From positions 1,116,001-1,180,000 of the forward strand of contig NZ_AQOV01000002.1 of NCBI RefSeq assembly GCF_000365425.1: DNA of 64,000 nt. Direction: 5' to 3'. The DNA is from Methylomonas sp. MK1 (GTDB taxonomy: Bacteria > Pseudomonadota > Gammaproteobacteria > Methylococcales > Methylomonadaceae). Made by a program: the position numbers and the translations under genes. The notes beneath the pieces are model-generated. The model had not been told where the DNA came from. It saw only the letters and a list, made by a program, of their open reading frames with translations, and did no database searches. Below, piece by piece: positions 46,536 to 55,322 of the stretch (within the stretch, counting starts at the first letter, position 1; every line of letters starts with the position of its first letter).

Positions 46536-46706
46536 ATGTCATCCGTATCGGGAGTGGGTTCAACACCGTATTTCCCTATCACCAATCAACCGAAACAGCC
46601 CGCAGCCAATCAGCAAGCAGCAACGCCGCCAGTGCAAGCTGTTGTGAAAGATGCAGATGGCGATAATGATGCAAGAAAAGGCAGCAAAATCGATACCTAT
46701 GCCTGA
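46536..46706 (+). CDS. 56-residue conserved small protein (DADGDND motif)
   Basis: ATG at 46536 with a strong ribosome site (AGAGGAGAT). The peptide starts MSSVSGVGSTPYFP, has a Gln/Pro/Ala-rich middle and ends VVKDADGDNDARKGSKIDTYA. I recall small unassigned proteins ending with this kind of acidic DADGDND motif in several proteobacteria. There is no signal or membrane segment. An intrinsic terminator follows at once, so it is a separate short transcript. The function is unknown. Confidence 0.65.
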   Translation: MSSVSGVGSTPYFPITNQPKQPAANQQAATPPVQAVVKDADGDNDARKGSKIDTYA

Positions 46707-46731
46707 TAGTGCTAGCGGTTCCAAGCAGTAA

Positions 46732-46766
46732 GAAAAAGCCGGGTAAAACCGGCTTTTTCTTTTTTG
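46732..46766. terminator. terminator between the small protein gene and the RIO kinase gene
   Basis: GAAAAAGCCGG-GTAAAA-CCGGCTTTTTC and a further T-run; the A/T flanks let it work for the RIO kinase gene on the other strand as well. Confidence 0.87.
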
Positions 46767-46787
46767 TGCTTTGCCGGAGGCAGCGAA

Positions 46788-47633
46788 TTATGGAGTCTGT
46801 AAAAAACGCTGCTTGGCCTCGTTTTCTTCGCGGGCCGCGTCTATCTCGCGGATCACGCTACGCAGGTCGGCGGGTTTGGCGTTATCTTCGAAGTGGCCGG
46901 TCAGATTGGTTTCAGGGTGCAAGTCGCCGCTTTGATACAGTTTCCACATTTCCTTACCAAAGTTAGTCTGCAACAATTCCGGCGCGAACTGGCCGAAATA
47001 GGCGGCCATATTGGCCACGTCGCGCTCCAGCATGACTCGGGCGTTGTTATTGCCAGCGGCATCGACGGCTTGCGGTAAATCAATAATCACCGGCCCGTCA
47101 CGACCGACCAGTACGTTGTATTCGGACAAGTCGCCATGCACCAGGCCATCGCAAAGCATGCGCACGATCTGACCAATCAGAAACGCATGATATTCGCGCG
47201 CCAGCTCCGCCGGCATTTCCAGATCGTTGAGTCTAGGCGCCGGGTGGCCGTCGGCATCGGCCACCAGTTCCATCAGCAAGACGCCGTCGATGAAATTATA
47301 GGGTTTTGGCACTCGGACGCCGGCATCCGCCAGGCGGTATAAAGCTGTCACTTCAGCATTTTGCCAAGCCGACTCCTGCTCTTTGCGGCCGTAGCTGCTG
47401 CCTTTTTCCATCGCCCGGGCACGACGGCTATTTCGCACTTTGCGGCCTTCTTGATACAGCACGCTTTGCTTGAAACTGCGCTGGTCGGCCTCCTTGTAAA
47501 CTTTGGCGCAGCAAATTTCTCCGCCGCAGCGCACTACATAGACAGCCGCCTCTTTGCCGCTTTTCAACGAGCCAATGACCTCGTCGACCAGGCCGCTATC
47601 GATTAATGGTTCGAGTCTTTTCGGTGTTTTCAT
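46788..47633 (-). CDS. RIO1-type serine/threonine protein kinase
   Basis: 281 residues from the ATG at 47633. RIO kinase motifs: glycine-poor ATP loop (SGKEAAVYVVR), the invariant Lys in CCAKVYKE, catalytic loop LVHGDLSEYNVLV and metal loop IIDLPQAVD. The stretch RNSRRARAMEKGSSYGRKEQE is typical of RIO1 relatives. Bacterial targets are not known. An upstream extension to 47732 is unlikely. Confidence 0.9.
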   Translation of the reverse strand: MKTPKRLEPLIDSGLVDEVIGSLKSGKEAAVYVVRCGGEICCAKVYKEADQRSFKQSVLYQEGRKVRNSRRARAMEKGSSYGRKEQESAWQNAEVTALYRLADAGVRVPKPYNFIDGVLLMELVADADGHPAPRLNDLEMPAELAREYHAFLIGQIVRMLCDGLVHGDLSEYNVLVGRDGPVIIDLPQAVDAAGNNNARVMLERDVANMAAYFGQFAPELLQTNFGKEMWKLYQSGDLHPETNLTGHFEDNAKPADLRSVIREIDAAREENEAKQRFLQTP

Positions 47634-47947
47634 ACTGCCTATTATGCCGCGCTCGCACGAATATCGCGCAAAACTTCCGCCAAATGATCCATTCTGGAGG
47701 CGAGAACAATCCTTTCGGCCCCTCCGGCTCAAATCGATAACCGGCGTTCGTAAAGCCGAGCAACTGAATCGCCATTGATTTCTCGGCGGTTCCGACCTTA
47801 GGTTAAACAGGATTTGTCGGGCCTGCGTAGCGTGTGCTTGTGCGCTTGGATTTTATTTTGGTGTTGGCGAATAGGTCGCTTTTTGACATTTTGCTGTTAC
47901 ATTAGCGCTTTTATAAAACGACTCGGCAAGCACCGCTCTCTCATATC
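47634..47947. other. 314-base divergent region with crt promoter
   Basis: It separates the RIO kinase and crt operons. On the plus strand TTGACA (47883-47888) is followed by TATAAA (47912-47917), at 23 bases too far apart to be a pair, but TTTTGC (47889-47894) lies 17 bases before the same TATAAA and may be the -35. No gene is seen. Confidence 0.4.
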
Positions 47948-49483
47948 ATGGCAGATTCAAAACATATCATCATCGTTGGCGCCGGCCCCGGCGGCTTGTG
48001 CGCCGGCATGTTATTAAGTCATCGCGGCTTTAAAGTATCCATATTTGATAAGCATGCCAACGTCGGCGGCCGCAATAGGGCCATTACGATGGATGGTTTT
48101 ACCTTCGATACCGGCCCGACCTTTTTATTGATGAAGGGCGTACTGGATGAGATGTTTGAATTATGCGGCCGGCGTAGCGAAGACTACATGCAGTTCATGC
48201 CGCTCAGCCCTATGTATCGTTTGCTGTATGATGATCGCGAAATTAATGTCTATTCGGACAGAGAAAACATGCGCGCGGAACTGGAGCGAGTATTCGACGA
48301 AGGCAGCGCCGGCTATGAGCGCTTCATGGATAACGAACGCAGCCGTTTTAATCGGTTGTATCCGTGTATTACCCGCGATTACTCGAATTGGTCTTCGTTC
48401 TTCTCGTTGGATCTGATCAAAGCTATACCCTGGCTGGCGTTTCCGAAAAGCGTGTTCAACAACCTGGGCCAGTATTTTGATAAGGAAAAAATGCGCCTGG
48501 CGTTTTGCTTTCAGTCGAAGTATCTGGGCATGTCGCCTTGGGAGTGTCCGGCGCTGTTTACCATGTTGCCGTACCTGGAGCATGAATACGGTATTTACCA
48601 CGTCGCTGGTGGTTTGAATAAGATTGCCACGGCGATGGCGCAAGTCGTCACCGAATCCGGCGGCGAGATTCATCTCAACGCCGAAATCGCCTCGTTGATC
48701 GTCGAAGACGGCGCGACCAAGGGCGTGAGATTGCAAAACGGCGAGGAAGTACGCGGCGATGAAGTGATCGTCAATGCCGATTTTGCCCACGCCATGACCC
48801 ATTTGCTGGAACCGGGTACCTTGCGGAAGTACGATCATCAACAGTTGGAAAAACGCGAATATTCCTGCTCGACCTTCATGCTGTATTTGGGGCTCGACAA
48901 GCTATACGACCTGCCGCATCACACCATCGTGTTTGCTAAGGATTACCGTACCAATATCAACAATATCTTCAGCAATAAAACCTTGACTGAGGATTTCTCG
49001 TTTTACGTGCAAAACGCTTCGGTTACCGATGCTAGCCTAGCTCCAGCAGGCAAATCGGCTTTGTATGTGTTAGTGCCGATGCCCAACAATGACAGTGGCG
49101 TCGATTGGCAAGCGCATTGCCAGGAAGTTCGCGAACAAGTGCTGTATACGCTGGGAGCACGTCTGGGTTTAACCGACATTCGTGAACATATCGAATGCGA
49201 AAAAATCATCACCCCCGGCACCTGGGAAAGCGAAGAACACGTCTACAAGGGCGCTACGTTCAGCCTGTCGCACAAATTCAGCCAGATGCTGTACTGGCGG
49301 CCGCATAACCGCTTTGAAGAGTTGGACAACTGCTATCTGGTTGGCGGCGGTACCCATCCCGGTAGCGGATTGCCGACGATTTATGAGTCGGCGCGGATTT
49401 CTTCGAATCTGATTTCTCGCAAGCACCGGGTGCAATTCAAGGAAATCCAGCAAAGTGCCTGGCTGAAAAAAGCCAAGGCCTAA
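47948..49483 (+). CDS. crtN: 4,4'-diapophytoene desaturase CrtN
   Basis: 511 residues. N-terminal FAD loop IIIVGAGPGGLCAGMLL, then GFTFDTGPTFLLM, and near the end YLVGGGTHPGSGLPTIYESA. Compared with S. aureus enzymes, the region EYSCSTFMLYLGLDKLYD and LAPAGKSALYVLVPMPNNDSG fits CrtN, the desaturase that turns diapophytoene into diapolycopene-type C30 carotenoids. It starts the operon crtN-aldehyde dehydrogenase-crtNb, as in Methylomonas sp. 16a. No crtM-like synthase is in the window. Confidence 0.92.
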   Translation: MADSKHIIIVGAGPGGLCAGMLLSHRGFKVSIFDKHANVGGRNRAITMDGFTFDTGPTFLLMKGVLDEMFELCGRRSEDYMQFMPLSPMYRLLYDDREINVYSDRENMRAELERVFDEGSAGYERFMDNERSRFNRLYPCITRDYSNWSSFFSLDLIKAIPWLAFPKSVFNNLGQYFDKEKMRLAFCFQSKYLGMSPWECPALFTMLPYLEHEYGIYHVAGGLNKIATAMAQVVTESGGEIHLNAEIASLIVEDGATKGVRLQNGEEVRGDEVIVNADFAHAMTHLLEPGTLRKYDHQQLEKREYSCSTFMLYLGLDKLYDLPHHTIVFAKDYRTNINNIFSNKTLTEDFSFYVQNASVTDASLAPAGKSALYVLVPMPNNDSGVDWQAHCQEVREQVLYTLGARLGLTDIREHIECEKIITPGTWESEEHVYKGATFSLSHKFSQMLYWRPHNRFEELDNCYLVGGGTHPGSGLPTIYESARISSNLISRKHRVQFKEIQQSAWLKKAKA

Positions 49484-49487
49484 TCCA

Positions 49488-51080
49488 ATGTCGACCATAC
49501 AGGCCGTTTCGCCGGTCGAAGGCCGGGTGTTGGGTGATTTTCCGGTTAGCGATCAGGCGGTTATTCAAAAGCAGATGCTTGCCGCCCGAGCCGCCGCGCA
49601 CATTTGGGCCAAGCGACCGGTCGCCGAGCGGGCCAAAATCTTAGCTAAGCTGGTGCCCGTATTGATGGTCCAGCTGGACTCGATTTGCGAGTTAATCAGC
49701 CAGACCACCGGCAAAGTGCACACCGAGGCCTTGCTGGGCGAGATATATCCTGTTTTGGATTTAGCGCGCTATTACCAAAAGCATGCCGCCAATATCTTAT
49801 CGTATCGAGGTATCCCTACCTCGCCGTTTGCGTTTCCCGGCGCCACAGCCGGCATCGAGCGTCGGCCTTTTGGTGTGGTGGCGGTCATCTCACCGTGGAA
49901 TTATCCGTTTCAACTCTCGGTCGGGCCACTGCTGACTGCGTTGTTTGCCGGCAATGCGGTGATCCTGAAACCCTCCGAATTAAGTTTGCCGGTCGGCCAG
50001 CTAATTATTGATCTGTTCAAACAACTGGATTTACCGGAAGGCTTGGTGCAATGGCTGGTCGGTGACGGTGAAATCGGTGCGCAGTTGATTGACGCCGGCC
50101 CGGATTTGGTGTTTTTCACCGGCGGTCTAAATGGCGGCAAAGCCGTGATGCAACGGGCCGCGCAGCATCCGATTCCGGTATTGCTGGAATTGGGCGGCAA
50201 GGACCCGATGCTGGTGTTCAACGACGCACAAATGCAGCGCGCTGCCGACGCGGCCTTGTATGGCGCGTTTTGCAACAGCGGTCAAGTCTGCGTATCGGTG
50301 GAGCGTTTGTACGTGCAACAGCAATGTCACGATGAGTTTTTAAGCTTGTTGCAGCAAGGCGTATCGCAACTGCGAGTCGGCCACGACCCACAAGGCGACT
50401 TGGGTGCGATGACCACGGAGCGGCAGTTTGCGACTATCGAAGCGCACTATCAGGACGCCATCGCCCAAGGCGCGCAAGCCTCTGGTCCGCTGGAAAAGCA
50501 GGGCAATTACCTTAAGCCGGTCGTGCTGTGGAACGTGCATCACGGCATGCGGGTGATGCGTGAGGAAAGCTTCGGGCCACTGCTGCCGGTGATGGCTTTT
50601 AGCGATGAAGCGGAAGCAATCCGTTTGGCCAACGATAGCGAATTTGGCTTGAATGCCAGCGTGTGGAGCCAGGATATTCCTAAAGCCGAGCGAATTGCCG
50701 GCCAACTGCAAGTCGGCAATTGGGCGATCAATGACGTCATCAAAAACATTGGTCATCCAGGCTTGCCGTTCGGCGGCGTGAAAAAAAGCGGCTTCGGCCG
50801 TTATCACGGCGCGGAAGGCTTGCGCAATTTCACCTATCCGGTGGCAGGCATGACCAGCCGCAGCCATTTGCCCAAGGAACCGAACTGGTTTCCGTATTCC
50901 GAACAACGCTATCAGGACTTTAAAGGCTATATGGACTTTGTCTATGGCGAAGGTTCGCTCATAGAACGCATCAAACGCAACTGGCCGGCGCTGCAAGCTT
51001 TTCGCGAATACTCAGCCTTCGATTTAACGCAACGCTGGCAAAACTTTAAATTACTGTTGTCATGGAAACGGGACTACTGA
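49488..51080 (+). CDS. ald: carotenoid aldehyde dehydrogenase (Ald/CrtNc)
   Basis: 530 residues. NAD(P)-dependent aldehyde dehydrogenase fold: VISPWNYPFQLSV, FTGGLNGGKA, LELGGKDPML (catalytic Glu) and SGQVCVSVERL (catalytic Cys). It sits 4 bases after crtN and its TGA overlaps the start of crtNb, so it acts on the carotenoid aldehydes made by CrtNb, giving carboxylic acids, as in the Methylomonas C30 pathway. A C-terminal extension (about 470-530) with Trp/Tyr is typical for the carotenoid-linked type. Confidence 0.92.
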   Translation: MSTIQAVSPVEGRVLGDFPVSDQAVIQKQMLAARAAAHIWAKRPVAERAKILAKLVPVLMVQLDSICELISQTTGKVHTEALLGEIYPVLDLARYYQKHAANILSYRGIPTSPFAFPGATAGIERRPFGVVAVISPWNYPFQLSVGPLLTALFAGNAVILKPSELSLPVGQLIIDLFKQLDLPEGLVQWLVGDGEIGAQLIDAGPDLVFFTGGLNGGKAVMQRAAQHPIPVLLELGGKDPMLVFNDAQMQRAADAALYGAFCNSGQVCVSVERLYVQQQCHDEFLSLLQQGVSQLRVGHDPQGDLGAMTTERQFATIEAHYQDAIAQGAQASGPLEKQGNYLKPVVLWNVHHGMRVMREESFGPLLPVMAFSDEAEAIRLANDSEFGLNASVWSQDIPKAERIAGQLQVGNWAINDVIKNIGHPGLPFGGVKKSGFGRYHGAEGLRNFTYPVAGMTSRSHLPKEPNWFPYSEQRYQDFKGYMDFVYGEGSLIERIKRNWPALQAFREYSAFDLTQRWQNFKLLLSWKRDY

Positions 51081-52576
51081 TGAAGCAAAACAATACTAAA
51101 CGCGTCGTCATCATCGGCGCCGGTCTGGGCGGTTTGTCTGCAGCGATTTCGCTGGCTAGCGAAGGCTTTGCAGTGGAAATGGTCGAGAAGAACGACAAGG
51201 TCGGCGGCAAACTAAACATCATGACCAAAGACGGCTTTACCTTTGATTTAGGGCCGTCAATTCTGACCATGCCGCATATCTTCGAGGCCTTGTTTACGAA
51301 GGTCGGTAAAAACATGGCCGATTATGTCGGTATCGAAAAAGTCGAGCCGCACTGGCGCAATTTCTTCGAAGACGGCACCACCATTGATTTATGTGAGGAC
51401 CAGGAAAATCAACGCCGCGAGTTGGACAAACTGGGCCCGAACACGGCCGCCGAATTCGCTAGCTTCATGGCCTATTCCAGAAAGCTGGGTACCGAAACTG
51501 AAGTCGGCTATTTTGCCAAGGGCCTGGATACATTCTGGGAGTTACTGAAGTTTTACGGCCCGATCCGCGCCTTGAATTTCGACGTGTTCCGCTCGATGGA
51601 TCAGGGAGTGAGACGCTTTATTTCTGATCCCAAACTGGTCGATATCCTCAATTACTTTATTAAATATGTCGGTTCCTCGCCCTACGATTCGCCGGCCTTG
51701 ATGAATCTGATGCCCTACATTCAATACGAATACGGGCTCTGGTACGTGAAGGGCGGTATGTACGGTTTGGCGCAAGCCATGGAAAAACTGGCGATAGAGT
51801 TGGGCGTGACAATACGCCTAAACAGCGAAGTCGAGGAAATTCAGTATCAAGCAGGCCGGGCTACCGGGATTAAGCTGCAAGGTGGAGAGGTACTAGCGGC
51901 GGATATTGTGGTGTCGAATATGGAAGTGATTCCGGCCATGGACAAACTGCTGCATAGCTCGCCCGCCGAACTGAAAAAAATGCAGCGCTTCGAGCCGACC
52001 TGTTCGGGCCTGGTTTTGCATTTGGGCGTGAATCGGCTGTATCCGCAATTGGCGCACCACAATTTCTTTTATTCCGATCATCCGCGCGAGCATTTCGATG
52101 CGGTGTTTCGTAGCGGCAAATTGTCCGACGACCCGACTATTTACTTGGTCGCGCCGTGCAAGACCGATCCTAGCCAGGCGCCGGAAGGCTGCGAGATCAT
52201 CAAAATTCTGCCGCACATCCCACATATCAACCCCGACAAACCGCTGACGGCGGAGGATTATTGGGCGCTGCGCGAGCGGGTGCTGGCTAAGCTGGAACGG
52301 ATGGGCTTGACCGATTTGCGCCAGCACATCGTTACCGAGGAATATTGGACGCCGTTGGATATTCAGGCCAAATACTATTCCAATCTGGGCTCGATTTACG
52401 GTGTGGTGGCAGACCGCTGGAAAAACCTCGGATTTAAAGCGCCGCAACGCAGCCATCAGCTATCCAATCTGTATTTCGTCGGCGGCAGTGTCAATCCCGG
52501 CGGCGGCATGCCAATGGTGACGTTATCCGGGCAGTTGGTGCGGGATAAGATTTTGGCGGACTTGGGGCAGGCATAG
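51080..52576 (+). CDS. crtNb: carotenoid oxidase CrtNb (CrtP-like)
   Basis: 498 residues from the ATG at 51080 (TGATG overlap with ald). FAD loop VVIIGAGLGGLSAAISL; C-terminal YFVGGSVNPGGGMPMVTLSGQ. The region CSGLVLHLGVNRLYPQLAHH and DPTIYLVAPCKTDPS follows staphylococcal CrtP rather than CrtN, so this is the oxidase that oxidises terminal methyl groups of the C30 chain to aldehydes. It is a paralogue of the first gene in the operon. An in-frame ATG at 51062 is less likely. Confidence 0.9.
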   Translation: MKQNNTKRVVIIGAGLGGLSAAISLASEGFAVEMVEKNDKVGGKLNIMTKDGFTFDLGPSILTMPHIFEALFTKVGKNMADYVGIEKVEPHWRNFFEDGTTIDLCEDQENQRRELDKLGPNTAAEFASFMAYSRKLGTETEVGYFAKGLDTFWELLKFYGPIRALNFDVFRSMDQGVRRFISDPKLVDILNYFIKYVGSSPYDSPALMNLMPYIQYEYGLWYVKGGMYGLAQAMEKLAIELGVTIRLNSEVEEIQYQAGRATGIKLQGGEVLAADIVVSNMEVIPAMDKLLHSSPAELKKMQRFEPTCSGLVLHLGVNRLYPQLAHHNFFYSDHPREHFDAVFRSGKLSDDPTIYLVAPCKTDPSQAPEGCEIIKILPHIPHINPDKPLTAEDYWALRERVLAKLERMGLTDLRQHIVTEEYWTPLDIQAKYYSNLGSIYGVVADRWKNLGFKAPQRSHQLSNLYFVGGSVNPGGGMPMVTLSGQLVRDKILADLGQA

Positions 52577-52762
52577 CCCAAAGCAGACAAAAAAATCCGG
52601 ATATGCCTAAGCCCATTAAATTTAAGCCTACACTTAAGCGGCGTTTGCATGGCTTAGGTTTTCGGCGTTTCCAAGTCCGGTATAAACGCATCCGCGCCGG
52701 AAACGCGCTATTTTTAGGGCTTCCGGCTTATTTTTGTCTGCCTACTGTTAGCTAGATTTTTT

Positions 52763-53176
52763 ATGCTGCTTTTTTTTCGGAATATTCCGGCACCGACCCG
52801 GCCCAACGAATTGTATTTTTACGTGGCGATGGCGGTCAGTGAAGATTTAATAGAACAAGCCAAGCAGGTAATAACGGTCGATGTGATGGTGATTCGGGAC
52901 AAGCGCAGCAATCAGCTGGAGCATCATGGCTTGGTGTCGGTGAATTCCGATGAAGCCGGCATTCGCGCTATCAAGAATCTGAACGGCTTGTTGTTTAACG
53001 GCTGCGAGGTTTTGGTCCGAGTTTACAAACAGCGTGACGTCAAAAATGACCGGCGCCGGAATGGGTTGCCGGTGCCGCAGGAGATTGTCGACAAACGCAT
53101 CCAGGACCGCCGCCGCGGCGCTAGCGTGGAAATTTATGTCGATTTTTCCAATGTGTTCTATCCCATCACGCTTTAA
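52763..53176 (+). CDS. RRM-like RNA-binding protein
   Basis: 137 residues. The segment from YFYVAMAVSEDLIEQA to NGCEVLVRVYKQRD reads like an RNA recognition motif: HHGLVSVNSDEAGIRAIKNLNGLLFNG fits beta3-alpha2 with the AI..LNG pattern, though the aromatic residues of RNP1 are missing. A basic Arg-rich tail (RRRNGLPVPQ, DRRRGASVEIYV) follows. No good ribosome site precedes the ATG at 52763; an ATG 22 codons on is an alternative. Confidence 0.6.
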   Translation: MLLFFRNIPAPTRPNELYFYVAMAVSEDLIEQAKQVITVDVMVIRDKRSNQLEHHGLVSVNSDEAGIRAIKNLNGLLFNGCEVLVRVYKQRDVKNDRRRNGLPVPQEIVDKRIQDRRRGASVEIYVDFSNVFYPITL

Positions 53177-53205
53177 AGGCGCTTTGCAGTTTTGGCATTA
53201 GACCG

Positions 53206-54870
53206 CTAAAGCCAGACGCGTACGCAGTTCCTGCCATTTTCCTTAGCGGTGTATAGCGCTTTATCAGCTTTGGTCAATACGCAATCCGCCGTACCGCTAT
53301 CGGCATGCATTAAGGCAATCCCGATACTGACGGTTATCGGAATCGTATGCTTATCAATAACCAACGGTGTATCGGCCAGCACCTTACGTAAGCGTTCGGC
53401 AATTATCATGGCTGGTTCGGCGTCGGTCTCAGGCATGAATATCGCGAACTCCTCGCCGCCAATCCGGCCCACGACATCGATCTCGCGTAATTCCGCGCGC
53501 ATAATCCCGGCAAAGTGTTGCAACATCGCGTCGCCGGTGGGGTGTCCGTAACCGTCGTTAATCTGCTTGAAATGATCCAGGTCCAGCATTAATACCGCTA
53601 CCCGGTGATTACTGCGCTTTACTCTGGCAAATTCGTTTTCCAGGCGGGCCATAAAGTGCCGGCGATTTAAAAAACCGGTCAAGCCGTCGGTTGTTGCCAA
53701 TTCCCACAGCTCGGTTTGCATCCTTTTGCGTTCGCTAACATCCTGTTTAACGCCGACGAAATGGCGTATACAGCCTTGCTGGTCCTTGACGGGGGAAATC
53801 ACCAGCTCTTCGTCATACAGTTCGCCATTTTTGCGCCGGTTGACGATTTCGCCGCGCCAGGTGTTTCCAGCTAGTATGGTCTCCCATAAAGCCTGATAAA
53901 ACGTCGGGTCTTGCTTGCCGGATTTAACCAACTCGTTGGGCCGCATGCCTATGGCTTCTTGGCGACTAAAGCCGGTCAGCGTTTCAAAGGCTTTATTGGC
54001 CCATTCGATATTGGCATTTATGTCGGTAATCACTACACCGTGTTCCACCGTTTCCAGGGCCGATATTAACAAGTGGTCGCGCAACTCCGACGCCTTACGT
54101 AAGCTGATATCCTGATGGATACCGACCGCGCGAATCGGTTGGCCATGAAAATCCCACTCCAGTACGCGGCCGGTATCGTGCACCCAAACCCAATGGCCTT
54201 GCTTGTGCAGTAAGCGATGTTCAGCAGAGTAAAGGTCGGTTTCGCCGCGCAAATGCGGCTCCAGAGAGGCTGTGATTAAATGCCAATCGTCCGGATGCAC
54301 CAAGCGTTTCCAAATGTCGATATCGGATCCCACTTCGTCAAGCGTGTACCCCAGCATCGAGGCCCATAGGTCGTTGAAAATCACTTTCCCGCTGGGAATA
54401 TGCCAATCCCATAAGCCCAAGCTTGCGCTCTGTATGGCCATACTCATCCGTTGCTCGGACTCGTGAAGCCGCTTTTCCAAGCTTATCCGCGTCAGCGCGT
54501 AGCGTATTGCCCTGACCAGGCTGTCGGTGTCTATGCTGCTTTTGATCAGATAATCCTGCGCGCCGCAGTCCAGAGCCTTCAGAGAAAACTCGGTATCGTC
54601 GTGCCCGGTCAGCACGATAATCGGCAGTACTCGGGTCGCTTTGCGGATGCGTCTGACGGTATCCAGGCCGCGCGAATCCGGTAGGCTTAAATCCACCAGC
54701 ACCACGTCGATTTTTTGTTGGGCAATGATTTGTTCGCCGTCCGCCAAATTCTCGCGCCAGATCAATTCGAAACGCAGATTAGGCGAGGCGCGCAAATATT
54801 GCCGAACCAGGCTGGCATCGCCCGGTTCGTCTTCGATTAATAAAACGCAGCAATTTGTCGCTTCGGTCAT
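53206..54870 (-). CDS. response regulator with two PAS domains and GGDEF diguanylate cyclase
   Basis: 554 residues: receiver (LLIEDEPGDASLVRQ, Asp in VVLVDLSLP, about 58), PAS/PAC 1 (about 140-265), PAS/PAC 2 (about 270-390) and a GGDEF domain (about 395-554) with active site RIGGEEF. The inhibitory-site RxxD (REID) lies five residues before it, so product control by c-di-GMP is likely. It is the last gene of a tight minus-strand unit of four signalling genes, two bases after the previous stop. Confidence 0.92.
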   Translation of the reverse strand: MTEATNCCVLLIEDEPGDASLVRQYLRASPNLRFELIWRENLADGEQIIAQQKIDVVLVDLSLPDSRGLDTVRRIRKATRVLPIIVLTGHDDTEFSLKALDCGAQDYLIKSSIDTDSLVRAIRYALTRISLEKRLHESEQRMSMAIQSASLGLWDWHIPSGKVIFNDLWASMLGYTLDEVGSDIDIWKRLVHPDDWHLITASLEPHLRGETDLYSAEHRLLHKQGHWVWVHDTGRVLEWDFHGQPIRAVGIHQDISLRKASELRDHLLISALETVEHGVVITDINANIEWANKAFETLTGFSRQEAIGMRPNELVKSGKQDPTFYQALWETILAGNTWRGEIVNRRKNGELYDEELVISPVKDQQGCIRHFVGVKQDVSERKRMQTELWELATTDGLTGFLNRRHFMARLENEFARVKRSNHRVAVLMLDLDHFKQINDGYGHPTGDAMLQHFAGIMRAELREIDVVGRIGGEEFAIFMPETDAEPAMIIAERLRKVLADTPLVIDKHTIPITVSIGIALMHADSGTADCVLTKADKALYTAKENGRNCVRVWL

Positions 54871-54872
54871 AA

Positions 54873-55322
54873 TTATTGCTTGCTTGGTAAGCGCACTACA
54901 TTAAACCAATAGCCTTCGATTTGCCGAACCGCCGCGATAAATTGTTCGACATCCACCGGTTTGGTAATGTAGCTATTGGCGCCTAGTTGATAGGTTGCGA
55001 CCACGTCGCGCTCAATATCGGAAGTGGTCAGGACAATAGCCGGGATGCTGGAAAAGTCCGGTTCCGACTTGATTTTAGCCAGAAACTCGCGGCCGTTCAT
55101 GCGCGGCATATTCAGATCCAGCAGGATCAAATCCGGGCGCGGCACGTCTACGTAGTCGGCGCCTTGCCGCCGCAAAAACGCCAGCGCCTCGACACCGTCC
55201 CAGACATGATGCAGATTGCAACGCACCCGGTTTTCCTTGAAGCTCATTTTCACCAGATGGGCGTCGGCGGGTTCGTCTTCCACCAGTAACACATCGAACA
55301 GCGGCGTTGCTTTATCCGTCAT
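54873..55322 (-). CDS. single-domain response regulator, Rcp1-like
   Basis: 149 residues from the ATG at 55322. Receiver only: VLLVEDEPADAHLVK, Asp in LILLDLNMPRMNG, LTTSDIERD and YITKPVD (Lys). The long beta4-alpha4 region is like Rcp1, which takes phosphate from phytochrome-type kinases. The start overlaps the CHASE kinase gene by 11 bases. It may relay phosphate between the kinases and the GGDEF protein. Confidence 0.9.
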   Translation of the reverse strand: MTDKATPLFDVLLVEDEPADAHLVKMSFKENRVRCNLHHVWDGVEALAFLRRQGADYVDVPRPDLILLDLNMPRMNGREFLAKIKSEPDFSSIPAIVLTTSDIERDVVATYQLGANSYITKPVDVEQFIAAVRQIEGYWFNVVRLPSKQ

